A stretch of DNA of 11,650 nt from assembly GCA_965371945.1 (NCBI GenBank), contig CBDVAK010000093.1, forward strand, positions 1 to 11,650, given 5' to 3'. The stretch is from CBDVAK01 sp965371945 (lineage in GTDB: Bacteria > Pseudomonadota > Gammaproteobacteria > Competibacterales > JAHEDQ01). Within the stretch, counting starts at the first letter, position 1. Every line of letters begins with the position of its first letter. The position numbers and the translations under genes were made by a program. The notes under the pieces were generated by a model. It was given only the letters and a program-made list of their open reading frames with translations, was not told where the DNA came from and did no database searches. Positions 1-7,520 of the stretch are shown here, one piece after another.

Positions 1-85
1 TAACTTTGTTGAGAGAAATCGCCTTAGTGCATGTGCCTGCTGGTGCGCCTCGAATACAAACAGAATCCTTGCGCAACCGGATAGG
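1..85. other. Left edge downstream of recO; no supported gene
   Basis: These bases lie downstream of the recO stop codon. In related gammaproteobacteria pdxJ usually follows recO, but no reading frame here resembles the PdxJ N-terminus, so pdxJ, if present, would start beyond the window. A 21-codon minus-strand ORF begins with an ATG that overlaps the recO stop (ATGA, first base at 89) and ends about base 24. It has no recognisable similarity. I see no terminator hairpin. Confidence 0.5.
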
Positions 86-805
86 TCATTTTTCAGCATC
101 CGCCTTAGTGCTGAGCAGCAACCGGCGGCTGTGCAACGGGCGCCCTCCCAGTTGGTGGTCTATCGCGCAGCGGGTCACTGCCGCAATCTCCTTCAGCACT
201 TGCCGGGAATTCAGATCGTGGTGCGCAAAAGCCTTCAGACTGCGTCCCGAAACACGGGGTCCACTGCCGGGTCGCGCCGATTCCTCGGGTACCGGTCCGG
301 AATCTGGTAAATAGCGATAGTATTTGTTCTCCTGTAGCGGCTGACCGGCGTGATCGCGCTCGAGGACGAGCGCGACCCCGAGTTCCCGAAGCAGGTTACG
401 CTCAAAGTATCTCAAAGCCGGCTGCACCGTGGCTGCTGTTGCCAGGTCCACCAAGGTCGCATGATAGCTCTCGAACAGTTCCGGCGCTGGCTCACCACGT
501 TCCACCAGCCGCACCAGAATCTCATTCAGGTACAGCGCCGCCGGCAGTCTGCGCCCGGCGATCAGGTGTCGTCCCGGAACCTCCTCGGTACGACCGAGTG
601 TTGGCAATTCGCCACGCCCGGCCCAGGATATCAGTAGCGGTACAAACGGCTGCACCAACCCCCGCCGTCTGCTGCCAGGCCCAAGTAGCCCCCGCGCCAG
701 CAGGCCGAGCCGACCGTGATCGGCGGTAAATATCTCGACGATTGCGCTGGTATCCTGCCAGGCCCGACGATGCAGAACATAAGCGGGGATCAGCGGACGC
801 GCCAT
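86..805 (-). CDS. recO: DNA repair protein RecO
   Basis: RecO is a cytoplasmic recombination mediator. With RecR (and RecF) it loads RecA onto SSB-coated single-stranded DNA at gaps and also anneals complementary strands. The 239-residue product is close to the usual gammaproteobacterial length (E. coli about 242). The N-terminal OB-fold region starts PAYVLHRRAWQDTS and continues with GRLGLLARG and LVQPFVPLL (about residues 5-60). The middle has the family pattern ALYLNEILVRL. The C-terminal helical part includes ALRYFERNLLRELG and ends with QLGGRPLHSRRLL. I chose the ATG at 805 because the longer open frame (to 979) adds 58 residues with no family match that overlap era. The SD is weak: AAGG lies about 20 bases upstream. 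The gene is last of the lepA block, 37 bases after era. No four-Cys zinc site is visible, as is usual for proteobacterial RecO. Confidence 0.95.
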   Translation of the reverse strand: MARPLIPAYVLHRRAWQDTSAIVEIFTADHGRLGLLARGLLGPGSRRRGLVQPFVPLLISWAGRGELPTLGRTEEVPGRHLIAGRRLPAALYLNEILVRLVERGEPAPELFESYHATLVDLATAATVQPALRYFERNLLRELGVALVLERDHAGQPLQENKYYRYLPDSGPVPEESARPGSGPRVSGRSLKAFAHHDLNSRQVLKEIAAVTRCAIDHQLGGRPLHSRRLLLSTKADAEK

Positions 806-842
806 ATCGAGCCCGGGCAGGCCGCCTTGGCTGCGACGGATG

Positions 843-1736
843 TCATTCCAGGTAGCCGAGGCTGTTGAGCGCCCTCTCGTCGTCCGACCAGCCGGCCCGT
901 ACCTTGACCCAGGTCTTGAGATGCACTTTCCTGCCGATCTGCTGCTCGAGTTCGAGGCGGGCCTGCCGGCCGATCTCACGCAGTTGCACGCCGCGCTCTC
1001 CGATGATGATCCCTTTCTGCCCCTCTCTCTCCACCCAGATCACCGCGGCGATACGCACCAGATCTCCATCCTCTTCGTAGGCCTCGATTTCCACTGTGAG
1101 TGCATAGGGCAGTTCATCCCGCAACCTGCGCGTAAGCTTCTCGCGAATCAACTCCGCAGCCAGAAACCGCATGCTGACATTCGTGACCTGCTGCTCGGGA
1201 AAGATGAATGGCGCGCACGGCAGCAGATTACCCAGCACTGTTTCGAGTTCACCGAGGTTGAGATTTTTCTGTGCCGAGACCGGCACGATCGCGGCAAATT
1301 CCCGTATTTCGGACAATCGCTGCAGGATGGGCAGCACCGCTGCCCTGCTGCCAAGCTGGTCGACCTTGTTGACCACCGCAACCACCGGCCCCGTGAAGGT
1401 CGACAGCCGTGCCACTACGTTGTCGTCTTCGGGCGTCCAACGCCGCGCCTCGGTCACGAACAGCACTACGTCGGCAAAACCGAGTGACCCGGAGGCGGTC
1501 CGATTGAGCTGACGGTTGAGCGCCGTTCCACGTCTCTGATGCAGCCCTGGGGTATCGACGAACACGATCTGCACCTGATCGTGCGTGGAGATCCCGAGTA
1601 TGCTGTGACGTGTGGTTTGAGGTTTGGAAGCGGTAATACTGATTTTCTGGCCGACCAATCGATTCAGCAAAGTAGACTTGCCAACATTGGGGCGGCCCAA
1701 CAATGCAGCATAACCGCTGCGGTCGCCGCTATTCAC
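843..1736 (-). CDS. era: GTPase Era, 16S rRNA-binding ribosome assembly factor
   Basis: Era is an essential GTPase that binds the 3' end of 16S rRNA during 30S maturation and links ribosome assembly to the cell cycle. The 297-residue protein has all expected G motifs: G1 GRPNVGKST (14-22), G2 region KPQTTRHSILG (38-48), G3 DTPG (61-64), G4 NKVD (123-126) and G5 SAQK (154-157). The C-terminal KH RNA-binding domain has its GxxG loop in IIIGERG (243-249), followed by the family tail KVRAGWSDDERALNSLGY. The start codon is GTG at 1736, and it shares four bases with the rnc stop (GTGA), so translation is probably coupled to rnc. An rnc-era pair is typical of proteobacteria and fits their joint role in rRNA maturation. 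Confidence 0.97.
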   Translation of the reverse strand: MNSGDRSGYAALLGRPNVGKSTLLNRLVGQKISITASKPQTTRHSILGISTHDQVQIVFVDTPGLHQRRGTALNRQLNRTASGSLGFADVVLFVTEARRWTPEDDNVVARLSTFTGPVVAVVNKVDQLGSRAAVLPILQRLSEIREFAAIVPVSAQKNLNLGELETVLGNLLPCAPFIFPEQQVTNVSMRFLAAELIREKLTRRLRDELPYALTVEIEAYEEDGDLVRIAAVIWVEREGQKGIIIGERGVQLREIGRQARLELEQQIGRKVHLKTWVKVRAGWSDDERALNSLGYLE

Positions 1737-2404
1737 CAGGGCAATGTCTGCAGGGCAGCGTGGGCGGCCGCCTGCTCGGCCTTGCGGCGGCTGCTCGCGC
1801 TGGCCTCCGTACGTAGCTGCAGAGACTCGATCAGGCAGGTCACCCTAAAGGTGCGCTGGTGTGGCGCACCGCTTTCGGCTACCACCTCGTAGACTGGCAA
1901 CGCGATGCGCCGTGCCTGCAGGGTCTCCTGCAAACGGGTCTTGGGATCCTTGAGCAGCTCGGCAGCAGGCCGCTGTTGCAGACGTTTGCGAAACAGCTCG
2001 AGTATCGTGCGCCTGCAGGCTTCGAATCCACCATCCACATAAACCGCTCCAAACACGGCTTCGAGTGCATCGGCAAGAATTGAATCGCAGTCGCCGCCAC
2101 CACCCTTCAGCACCCCGGGCCCCAGGGTCAGAAAATCACCAAGGTTTACTTCCCTGGCCACTTCCGTCAACGTTTCAGCCCGGACCAGGCTGGCGCGCAA
2201 ACGACTCAGGTCGCCCTCCCGCAGACCCGGCTCCAATGTATAGAGCTCCGCAGCAATGACAAGGTTCAGTGCGGCATCACCCAGAAACTCCAAACGTTCG
2301 TTGTGCTGTGCGTCGGCACTGCGGTGCACCAGCGCTTGTTCCAGCAGACCGGGCGACTCAAACCTGTAGCTCAGGCGGTCGCTGATCAGCCTGCGATTTG
2401 CCAT
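1733..2404 (-). CDS. rnc: Ribonuclease III
   Basis: RNase III cuts double-stranded RNA, including the stems of the 16S/23S rRNA precursor, and many regulatory RNA duplexes. The 223-residue protein (E. coli 226) has the signature NERLEFLGD (35-43). By alignment to E. coli E38, E41, D45, D114 and E117, the metal-binding acidic residues are E36, E39, D43, D112 and E115 (in SILADALEA). A double-stranded-RNA-binding domain covers about 153-221, starting DPKTRLQE and ending in SSRRKAEQAAA (204-214). Oddity: the loop before SILAD reads KGGGGDCDSILAD, whereas gammaproteobacterial homologues I recall read KSGGFRRESILAD, so an aromatic-Arg-Arg stretch is replaced by Gly-Asp-Cys. The catalytic set is intact, so the enzyme should be active. 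Its ATG shares one base with the upstream stop (TGATG). Confidence 0.96.
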   Translation of the reverse strand: MANRRLISDRLSYRFESPGLLEQALVHRSADAQHNERLEFLGDAALNLVIAAELYTLEPGLREGDLSRLRASLVRAETLTEVAREVNLGDFLTLGPGVLKGGGGDCDSILADALEAVFGAVYVDGGFEACRRTILELFRKRLQQRPAAELLKDPKTRLQETLQARRIALPVYEVVAESGAPHQRTFRVTCLIESLQLRTEASASSRRKAEQAAAHAALQTLPW

Positions 2405-2781
2405 CAGTGCTTTGGCACCACCGCGGATTCGGCGAACTTGCCAACCAGATCGATATTCGCGACCAGCGGTATGCGGTTTTCGTAGTCGACCGAGATCAGA
2501 GTGCCGCCTTCGACACGCTGCAGCTTGATCTGTTTTGCGTCGATGACATCATCCATATCGTCGACCTCCAGGCGCCGCATCAGTCTGTTGCGCAACTGCG
2601 ACTTGGACATGGTAGCAGCCTCGGGGTCCGCTGCCAGCCCCTGCAGCGAGCTTTGTACCGCCATATTGCTCAAATAGATGGGAACGATGCGCATACCAGC
2701 CAGGAACGATGTCACCACCATCGAGGCGATCAGTAACATGCTCCAGATACTCATTCCGCGCTGCGATGCAGGCAGGTTCAT
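2404..2781 (-). CDS. DUF4845 family small membrane protein between lepB and rnc
   Basis: This 125-residue protein belongs by sequence pattern and position to the DUF4845 family, which lies between lepB and rnc in many gamma- and betaproteobacteria (the PA0769 position in Pseudomonas). Its function is unknown. A single N-terminal membrane segment spans about 12-32, with the rest (about 33-125) probably outside the membrane. The N-terminus SQRGMSIWSMLLIA resembles a type IV prepilin leader (short basic leader, Gly, then a hydrophobic helix) but lacks the usual Glu at +5. The C-terminal half has no Cys and no catalytic-looking motif. The start is ATG at 2781 with GAGGTGG about 7-13 bases upstream, 13 bases after the lepB stop. 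Its stop overlaps the rnc start by one base, so it is probably coupled to rnc expression. Confidence 0.85.
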   Translation of the reverse strand: MNLPASQRGMSIWSMLLIASMVVTSFLAGMRIVPIYLSNMAVQSSLQGLAADPEAATMSKSQLRNRLMRRLEVDDMDDVIDAKQIKLQRVEGGTLISVDYENRIPLVANIDLVGKFAESAVVPKH

Positions 2782-2794
2782 GGTCTTTCCACCT

Positions 2795-3565
2795 CTATTG
2801 AATTGAACCCCCGATTCGACTGCAGTTTCCGTTCCCGCTCACGCAATCCCAGTTCATCCAGATCAGAAACGCCTTGCCGATCAGGTTTTCATCCGGGAGA
2901 AAGCCCCAATAGCGACTGTCGCGACTGTTGTCACGGTTGTCGCCCAGCACCAGATAGCTGTTCTCCGGTACCTTGACTTCGAGGTTGGGACCGCGTGCGT
3001 AGGGGCTGATCAGAATTTCGTGGTTGATGTCACCAAGCTGTTCTTTCCGCAAATCCAGTTGCAGCTGCTGCCATTCCGCGCTTTGCAATGGCATCTGGGG
3101 CGCCGGCTCGCCGTTGATGTAAACAACCTTGTCGACATAGCCCACACGGTCACCGGGAAGGCCCACAATACGCTTGATATAGGCCACGGAAGGATCTTCA
3201 GGGTAGCGGAACACCACCACATCGCCCCGTGCCGGGGCACCCTCCCCGTAAATTTTTTGATTGATCACCGGCAAGCGGATACCGTAGGAAAATTTGTTGA
3301 CGAGTATGAAATCGCCTGCGAGCAGCGTCGGCATCATCGAACCGGAGGGAATTCGGAAGGGTTCCACCAGGAACGAACGCAACAACAGCACTACCAGTAT
3401 CACTGGAAAGAACGAGCGCGAGTATTCCACATACCAGGGGACCCGCAGGGCTTCCTTGCCAGAACCCCCCGCTCTGTGGGCGGACAGCACCAGGACGTCC
3501 AGCAACCATACGGCACCAGTGACCAACGCAGCCAGAACCAGCGCTGTTGCGAAATCGAAGTACAT
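2795..3565 (-). CDS. lepB: Signal peptidase I
   Basis: LepB is the inner-membrane serine protease that removes signal peptides from proteins exported by Sec or Tat. The 256-residue protein has two N-terminal membrane segments (about 5-28 and 50-68) followed by the periplasmic catalytic domain. The Ser nucleophile is S76 in the box IPSGSMMPT (72-80). The general-base Lys is K131 in YIKRIVGLPGD (129-139). Box E is GDNRDNSRDSRYWG (208-221). I chose the ATG at 3565 because AGGAGA lies five bases upstream and the protein then begins in a membrane helix; the longer frame only adds sequence overlapping lepA. The SD overlaps the lepA stop codon (TAGGAG), with eight bases between the genes, indicating coupling. 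Two Cys (C241, C248) near the C-terminus could form a disulfide; E. coli LepB has its Cys pair elsewhere. Confidence 0.97.
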   Translation of the reverse strand: MYFDFATALVLAALVTGAVWLLDVLVLSAHRAGGSGKEALRVPWYVEYSRSFFPVILVVLLLRSFLVEPFRIPSGSMMPTLLAGDFILVNKFSYGIRLPVINQKIYGEGAPARGDVVVFRYPEDPSVAYIKRIVGLPGDRVGYVDKVVYINGEPAPQMPLQSAEWQQLQLDLRKEQLGDINHEILISPYARGPNLEVKVPENSYLVLGDNRDNSRDSRYWGFLPDENLIGKAFLIWMNWDCVSGNGNCSRIGGSIQ

Positions 3566-3573
3566 CGTCTCTC

Positions 3574-5367
3574 CTACTTTTTGTCGACCCGGAGTACGGC
3601 AAGGAATGCCTCTTGCGGAATCTCCACTTTGCCCACCTGCTTCATCCGCTTCTTGCCGGCCTTTTGTTTTTCCAGCAATTTTTTCTTGCGAGTGATATCG
3701 CCACCATAACATTTAGCAGTAACATTCTTACGTAACGCCTTGACGCTGGCGCGCGCCAGTATCTTGCTGCCGACAGCCGCCTGTATGGCCACCTCGAACA
3801 TCTGTCTGGGAATCAGCGCTTTCATCCGCTCGACCAGATCGCGGCCTCGAGTCTGAGCCTGATCCCGGTGCACGATGAGCGATAGCGCGTCCACACGCTC
3901 GCCATTGATCAGTACATCCAGCTTCAACACGGATGCCGCTCGAAAGCAGATGAGCTCGTAGTCGAAGGATGCGTATCCCCGGCTTACCGACTTCAGACGA
4001 TCAAAGAAATCGAGCACCACCTCGCTCATTGGCAGCTCGAATTCGATTGCCACCTGGCCGCCGATGTATTGAAGCTGCTTCTGAACCCCGCGTTTGTCGA
4101 TGCACAGCCCGATGACATTGCCGACATAGTCCTGCGGCACCAGAATATGCGCCCGGATAATAGGCTCGCGTATCTCCTCGATCTGGTTGACCGGCATCAG
4201 TTTCGAGGGGTTGTCGACCCTGACGGTCTCTCCGCTCACAGTCAACACTTCGTAGATCACCGTCGGCGCGGTGGTGATCAGATCCAGATCGTATTCCCGC
4301 TCCAGGCGCTCCTGCACGATCTCCATATGCAGCATGCCCAGGAATCCGCAACGGAATCCGAACCCCAGCGCCTGCGATGTCTCCGGTTCGAAGAACAGTG
4401 CGGCATCGTTAAGCCTGAGCTTGCGCAGTGCTTCGCGAAGGTTCTCGTAATCTTCGGAAAGAACGGGGAAAAGCCCCGAAAACACTCGTGGCTGGACACT
4501 TTGGAATCCCGATAACGGCTTGGAAGCGGGCCGCTCGAACCCGGTCAAGGTGTCTCCGACCGGCGCACCCTCGATGTCCTTGATGCCGGCGATGACATAG
4601 CCGACCTCGCCACTGCCAAGACGCTGCAGATCCCTGCGCTTCGGCGTAAACACACCCACGCGCTCGACCTGATAGACACGACCGGTCGACATCACCTGAA
4701 TCTTGTCACGCCGGCAAATCGCCCCGTCAACTATCCTCACCAATGAAATCACGCCGACATAGTTGTCAAACCAGGAATCGACAATCAGCGCCTTGACCGC
4801 TCCCCCGGGATCACCTGTTGGCGCGGGTATGATCGATACCAGCGCTTCCAGCAAATCCTCCACTCCTTCCCCGGTCTTGGCGCTGACCCGCAACGCCTGG
4901 CTGGCGTCCAGACCGATGATTTCCTCGATTTCACGACAGACCCGCTCCGGCTCCGCGGAAGGAAGATCCACTTTGTTGAGGACCGGCAGCACCTCCAATC
5001 CCTGGTCGATGGCGGTATAACAGTTGGCAACGCTCTGAGCCTCGACACCCTGGGCGGCATCCACCACCAACAATGCGCCTTCACAAGCAGAAAGAGAACG
5101 GGAAACCTCATATGAGAAATCAACGTGGCCCGGAGTATCGATCAGGTTGAGGTGGTAGTTTTGACCATCGCGCGCCCGGTAGTTAAGCGACACAGCCTGC
5201 GCCTTGATGGTGATACCACGCTCACGTTCCAGGTCCATGGAATCAAGCACCTGGGCTCCCATCTCCCGTTCACTCAAGCCCCCGCACAGTTGGATAAACC
5301 GGTCGGCGAGCGTTGATTTGCCATGGTCGATATGAGCGATGATCGAAAAGTTACGAATGTTCTGCAT
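3574..5367 (-). CDS. lepA: Elongation factor 4 (LepA), ribosome-dependent GTPase
   Basis: LepA/EF4 is a ribosome-bound translational GTPase linked to back-translocation in vitro and to initiation and 30S biogenesis in vivo. The 597-residue protein (E. coli 599) matches along its whole length. G motifs are AHIDHGKST (11-19), RGITIK (50-55), DTPGH (77-81, including the activating His81), NKVD (131-134) and SAKTG (162-166). The EF-G-like domains follow, with FRCGFLGMLHMEIVQERLEREYD in the middle. The LepA-specific C-terminal domain carries LRKNVTAKCYGGDITRKKKLLEKQK and ends in PQEAFLAVLRVDKK. The start is ATG at 5367 with AGGA four bases upstream. It is the first gene after the degP terminator and probably has its own promoter in the 5368-5590 interval, although none is obvious. 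Its stop codon lies inside the lepB ribosome binding site. Confidence 0.98.
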   Translation of the reverse strand: MQNIRNFSIIAHIDHGKSTLADRFIQLCGGLSEREMGAQVLDSMDLERERGITIKAQAVSLNYRARDGQNYHLNLIDTPGHVDFSYEVSRSLSACEGALLVVDAAQGVEAQSVANCYTAIDQGLEVLPVLNKVDLPSAEPERVCREIEEIIGLDASQALRVSAKTGEGVEDLLEALVSIIPAPTGDPGGAVKALIVDSWFDNYVGVISLVRIVDGAICRRDKIQVMSTGRVYQVERVGVFTPKRRDLQRLGSGEVGYVIAGIKDIEGAPVGDTLTGFERPASKPLSGFQSVQPRVFSGLFPVLSEDYENLREALRKLRLNDAALFFEPETSQALGFGFRCGFLGMLHMEIVQERLEREYDLDLITTAPTVIYEVLTVSGETVRVDNPSKLMPVNQIEEIREPIIRAHILVPQDYVGNVIGLCIDKRGVQKQLQYIGGQVAIEFELPMSEVVLDFFDRLKSVSRGYASFDYELICFRAASVLKLDVLINGERVDALSLIVHRDQAQTRGRDLVERMKALIPRQMFEVAIQAAVGSKILARASVKALRKNVTAKCYGGDITRKKKLLEKQKAGKKRMKQVGKVEIPQEAFLAVLRVDKK

Positions 5368-5590
5368 GGCATCCTGGCCGGAGGCACCTCATCAGCGACA
5401 CGAACCCGGACCTGCGCGAGTGCCCGCAATCCGATCCGGGCCCGGCGGGCTGCAGATGAACGTGGGCGAATTCGGGTTCAAAGTGCGGAGCGGTGCCGAC
5501 AGTCCGTGCTGTTGGCAGGGATCGCAACGCGGAGTTGGGCGCAGTCAGTCGCAAGGCAACGTTCCATGGATTGGGTGAAGGATCCCCAGC
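5368..5590. other. degP-lepA intergenic interval, no gene seen
   Basis: This interval should contain the lepA promoter and leader, because a terminator lies just upstream. I find no strong sigma-70 -35/-10 pair on the minus strand. The best is TTGAAC near 5481-5476 with CATCTG near 5458-5453, which is weak. The lepA SD (AGGA at 5375-5372) is clear. Short open frames on both strands here look like chance and carry no SD or family similarity. Confidence 0.5.
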
Positions 5591-5629
5591 AAAGCGAAAC
5601 CCCGCGAACCGCGACTGCGATTCGCGGGG
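5591..5629 (-). terminator. Intrinsic terminator after degP/mucD
   Basis: Read on the minus strand, a perfect 9-bp stem (CCCCGCGAA, 5629-5621, pairing with TTCGCGGGG, 5608-5600) encloses a 12-base loop. That loop can extend the helix by three more pairs (CGC/GCG around a four-base tip) after one mismatch. The stem is followed by a T-rich tail (TTTCGCTTT, 5599-5591). It begins 17 bases past the degP stop codon. The plus-strand side has no T run, so it should terminate only the rpoE-degP transcript. It separates that operon from lepA. Confidence 0.8.
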
Positions 5630-5645
5630 CCCGGCTCTGATCGAG

Positions 5646-7040
5646 CTATTCTACGCCCGGTTTTAGTGCGAGAAAGGCCGGTCCGCCGCCCCGCTGTACC
5701 AGCACGGGAACCGATTTACCCTCGGGAAGGTTGTCAATGATATCGGCCAGACTCTGGGAGTCGAGCACCTCTTCGCCATTCACCATCATCAGGATGTCAC
5801 CCTTGCGCAGACCGGACTCGGCAGCAACACTGCCCTCGGCCACTGCAGTCACACTGACACCATGATCCACCCCCAGCTCCTCTTTTTCGGTATCGCTGAG
5901 GTCCATCACCGTCAGCCCGAGAAAACTTTGCGGCGTCTGCGGACCACCTGCGGATGCCAAGCTGTCTTGTTCAGGCAGTTCTTCGATCAGCACTTCCAGC
6001 GTCCGGGCATCGCCGGAGCGCAGGACTTGTACCGGGACCGTGCTACCGACGGCTGTCTGCCCGACCAGCGGCGGTAAACTGGCGGAAGTCGGCACCGGTT
6101 GGCCGTTGAAATCGATGATGACATCGCCGACCTGGAACCCGGCCGCTGCCGCCGGGCTACCGGGGAAAATCTTGGCCACCAATGCACCCTGCGGCTTGTC
6201 CATTCCGAAGGACTCGGCGAGTTCCCGGGTGACTTCCTGAATCAATACGCCCAACCAGCCGCGGCTGACCCGACCCTTGGTCTTGATCTGTTCCACCACA
6301 CTCATGGCCATCTCGATCGGGATGGCGAAGGACAGCCCCATGTAACCCCCGGTGCGGCTGTAGATCTGTGAGTTGATTCCGACCACTTCACCATCCATGT
6401 CAAACAGCGGTCCGCCCGAATTGCCCGGGTTGATGGCCACATCAGTCTGGATGAAAGGAACATAGTTCTCACTCGGCAGGCTACGCCCCTTGGCACTCAC
6501 TATGCCGGCGGTCGCGCTCTGCTCGAAACCGAACGGGGAACCGATGGCGAGGACCCATTCGCCCACTTCCAGGTCGTGCGAGTCGCCAATCTTGACAGCG
6601 GGAAGCCCGGTCGCGTCGATCTTCAAGAGCGCCAGATCGCTTTGCTTGTCGGTACCGATGACCTCAGCCGAAATAACTCTGCGGTCACTCAGGCGAACCA
6701 GGATTTCGTCGGCGTTGGCGACCACGTGATGGTTGGAAAGAATGTAACCGTCGGAGCTGATGATGAATCCGGAGCCCAACGATTCCGCCTGCTGTTCTTC
6801 GGAGGGGCCACCTTCGCCGAAAAAGCGCTTGAACAGGTCACCAAACGGATGCCCTTCGGGCAGATCCGGAATCTCCATTTCCGGCAGCGATCGTCGCGAG
6901 ATTTTCTGGGTGGTACTGATATTCACCACTGCGGGTCCGTAATCCTTGACCAACCCGGTAAAATCCGGCAACTCCGCCCAAGCCTGGGGCCAGGGCATCA
7001 ATACCAGGGCCAGCAGCCACGGCGCCAAGCATTTCCTCAT
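5646..7040 (-). CDS. mucD: Periplasmic serine protease/chaperone DegP (MucD/HtrA family)
   Basis: DegP-type proteases degrade or refold misfolded envelope proteins in the periplasm and are sigma-E targets. The 464-residue precursor starts with a signal peptide (MRKCLAPWLLALVLMPWPQAWA) with likely cleavage after A22. A trypsin-like domain (about 24-255) carries the triad H105 (in NHHVV), D135 (in SDLALLK) and S208 (in PGNSGGPL). Two PDZ domains follow, about 258-350 (GWLGVLIQEV onward, with AAGFQVGDVI) and 372-460 (FLGLTVMD onward, with ESGLRKGDILMMVNG). I chose the ATG at 7040 because it has GGGGAG six bases upstream, leads directly into the signal peptide and shares four bases with the rseC stop (ATGA). 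The longer frame to 7148 lies inside rseC. Placement directly after rseC matches mucD of Pseudomonas; degP is a synonymous naming choice. Confidence 0.95.
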   Translation of the reverse strand: MRKCLAPWLLALVLMPWPQAWAELPDFTGLVKDYGPAVVNISTTQKISRRSLPEMEIPDLPEGHPFGDLFKRFFGEGGPSEEQQAESLGSGFIISSDGYILSNHHVVANADEILVRLSDRRVISAEVIGTDKQSDLALLKIDATGLPAVKIGDSHDLEVGEWVLAIGSPFGFEQSATAGIVSAKGRSLPSENYVPFIQTDVAINPGNSGGPLFDMDGEVVGINSQIYSRTGGYMGLSFAIPIEMAMSVVEQIKTKGRVSRGWLGVLIQEVTRELAESFGMDKPQGALVAKIFPGSPAAAAGFQVGDVIIDFNGQPVPTSASLPPLVGQTAVGSTVPVQVLRSGDARTLEVLIEELPEQDSLASAGGPQTPQSFLGLTVMDLSDTEKEELGVDHGVSVTAVAEGSVAAESGLRKGDILMMVNGEEVLDSQSLADIIDNLPEGKSVPVLVQRGGGPAFLALKPGVE

Positions 7041-7519
7041 TCGAACTCCCCGTCGATTGGCCTGACAGGCTTCACGCCCGGCAGCGCAGCTATACGCCTG
7101 CACACTAACGGATTCCGGCTGCCACCACGCATCTGCCGGGTGATCCATCGGCGTGCCCAGATTATCCCCAGGGTCATGCCGGAACAGCCGCCCAGCGCGA
7201 TCGCAAACTCATTCTCCACACCAACGGCCACAACCGCCGACGCGCCTGCAAACAGAGCCCCCAGGGGCAACAGATAAACAGTCGCGGAACCTCGCAGCAA
7301 GGCGGATTCCTCGATACCGACCTCGACCCGGTCGCCGGGCTCAACACCTTCGATACAGTCGACTTCGACACTGATACGGCGTGGTTTAATCATGCCGGTC
7401 AGTTGCGCGCTGCCGCAACCACCACGCAGGCCGCAAGCAGAGCAGACAGCGCGTTGTTCCATTTCCACCCAAGTCGACCTGCTCCCCACCCTTGAGACCA
7501 CAGCGTATCCGCGCAACAT
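7037..7519 (-). CDS. rseC: SoxR-reducing system / sigma-E positive regulator RseC (MucC)
   Basis: RseC is an inner-membrane protein encoded in the rpoE operon. It has been linked to sigma-E regulation and, in E. coli, to the system that reduces the SoxR iron-sulfur centre; its exact activity is not settled. The 160-residue product has the family's Cys-rich N-terminal motif CSACGLRGGCG (C26, C29, C35), a further C55 in VEVDCIEGVEPGD, and two membrane segments (about 74-100 and 104-121). This matches the E. coli protein, which has the same CxxC-x5-C spacing. The start is ATG at 7519, one base after the rseB stop, and the stop overlaps the degP start, so it sits inside a tightly coupled operon. 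The last 35 residues are basic and probably cytoplasmic. Confidence 0.9.
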   Translation of the reverse strand: MLRGYAVVSRVGSRSTWVEMEQRAVCSACGLRGGCGSAQLTGMIKPRRISVEVDCIEGVEPGDRVEVGIEESALLRGSATVYLLPLGALFAGASAVVAVGVENEFAIALGGCSGMTLGIIWARRWITRQMRGGSRNPLVCRRIAALPGVKPVRPIDGEFE

Positions 7520-7520
7520 G

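Noticed and set aside
840..1487. 215-codon plus-strand frame opposite era
   Set aside because: Antisense shadow of a fully conserved Era protein, with no supporting signal.
3020..3709. 229-codon plus-strand frame opposite lepB and the lepA end
   Set aside because: It spans a junction of two confirmed genes on the other strand, and its translation is low-complexity and His/Gln-rich as shadow frames are.
5431..5450. GC-rich palindromic stretch (CCGGGCCCGG and neighbours) before lepA
   Set aside because: The hairpin is short with almost no loop and no T run, and such sequences are common at this GC level.
5351..5554. 67-codon minus-strand frame in the degP-lepA interval
   Set aside because: No SD, no recognisable motif, overlaps the lepA start in another frame; likely chance.
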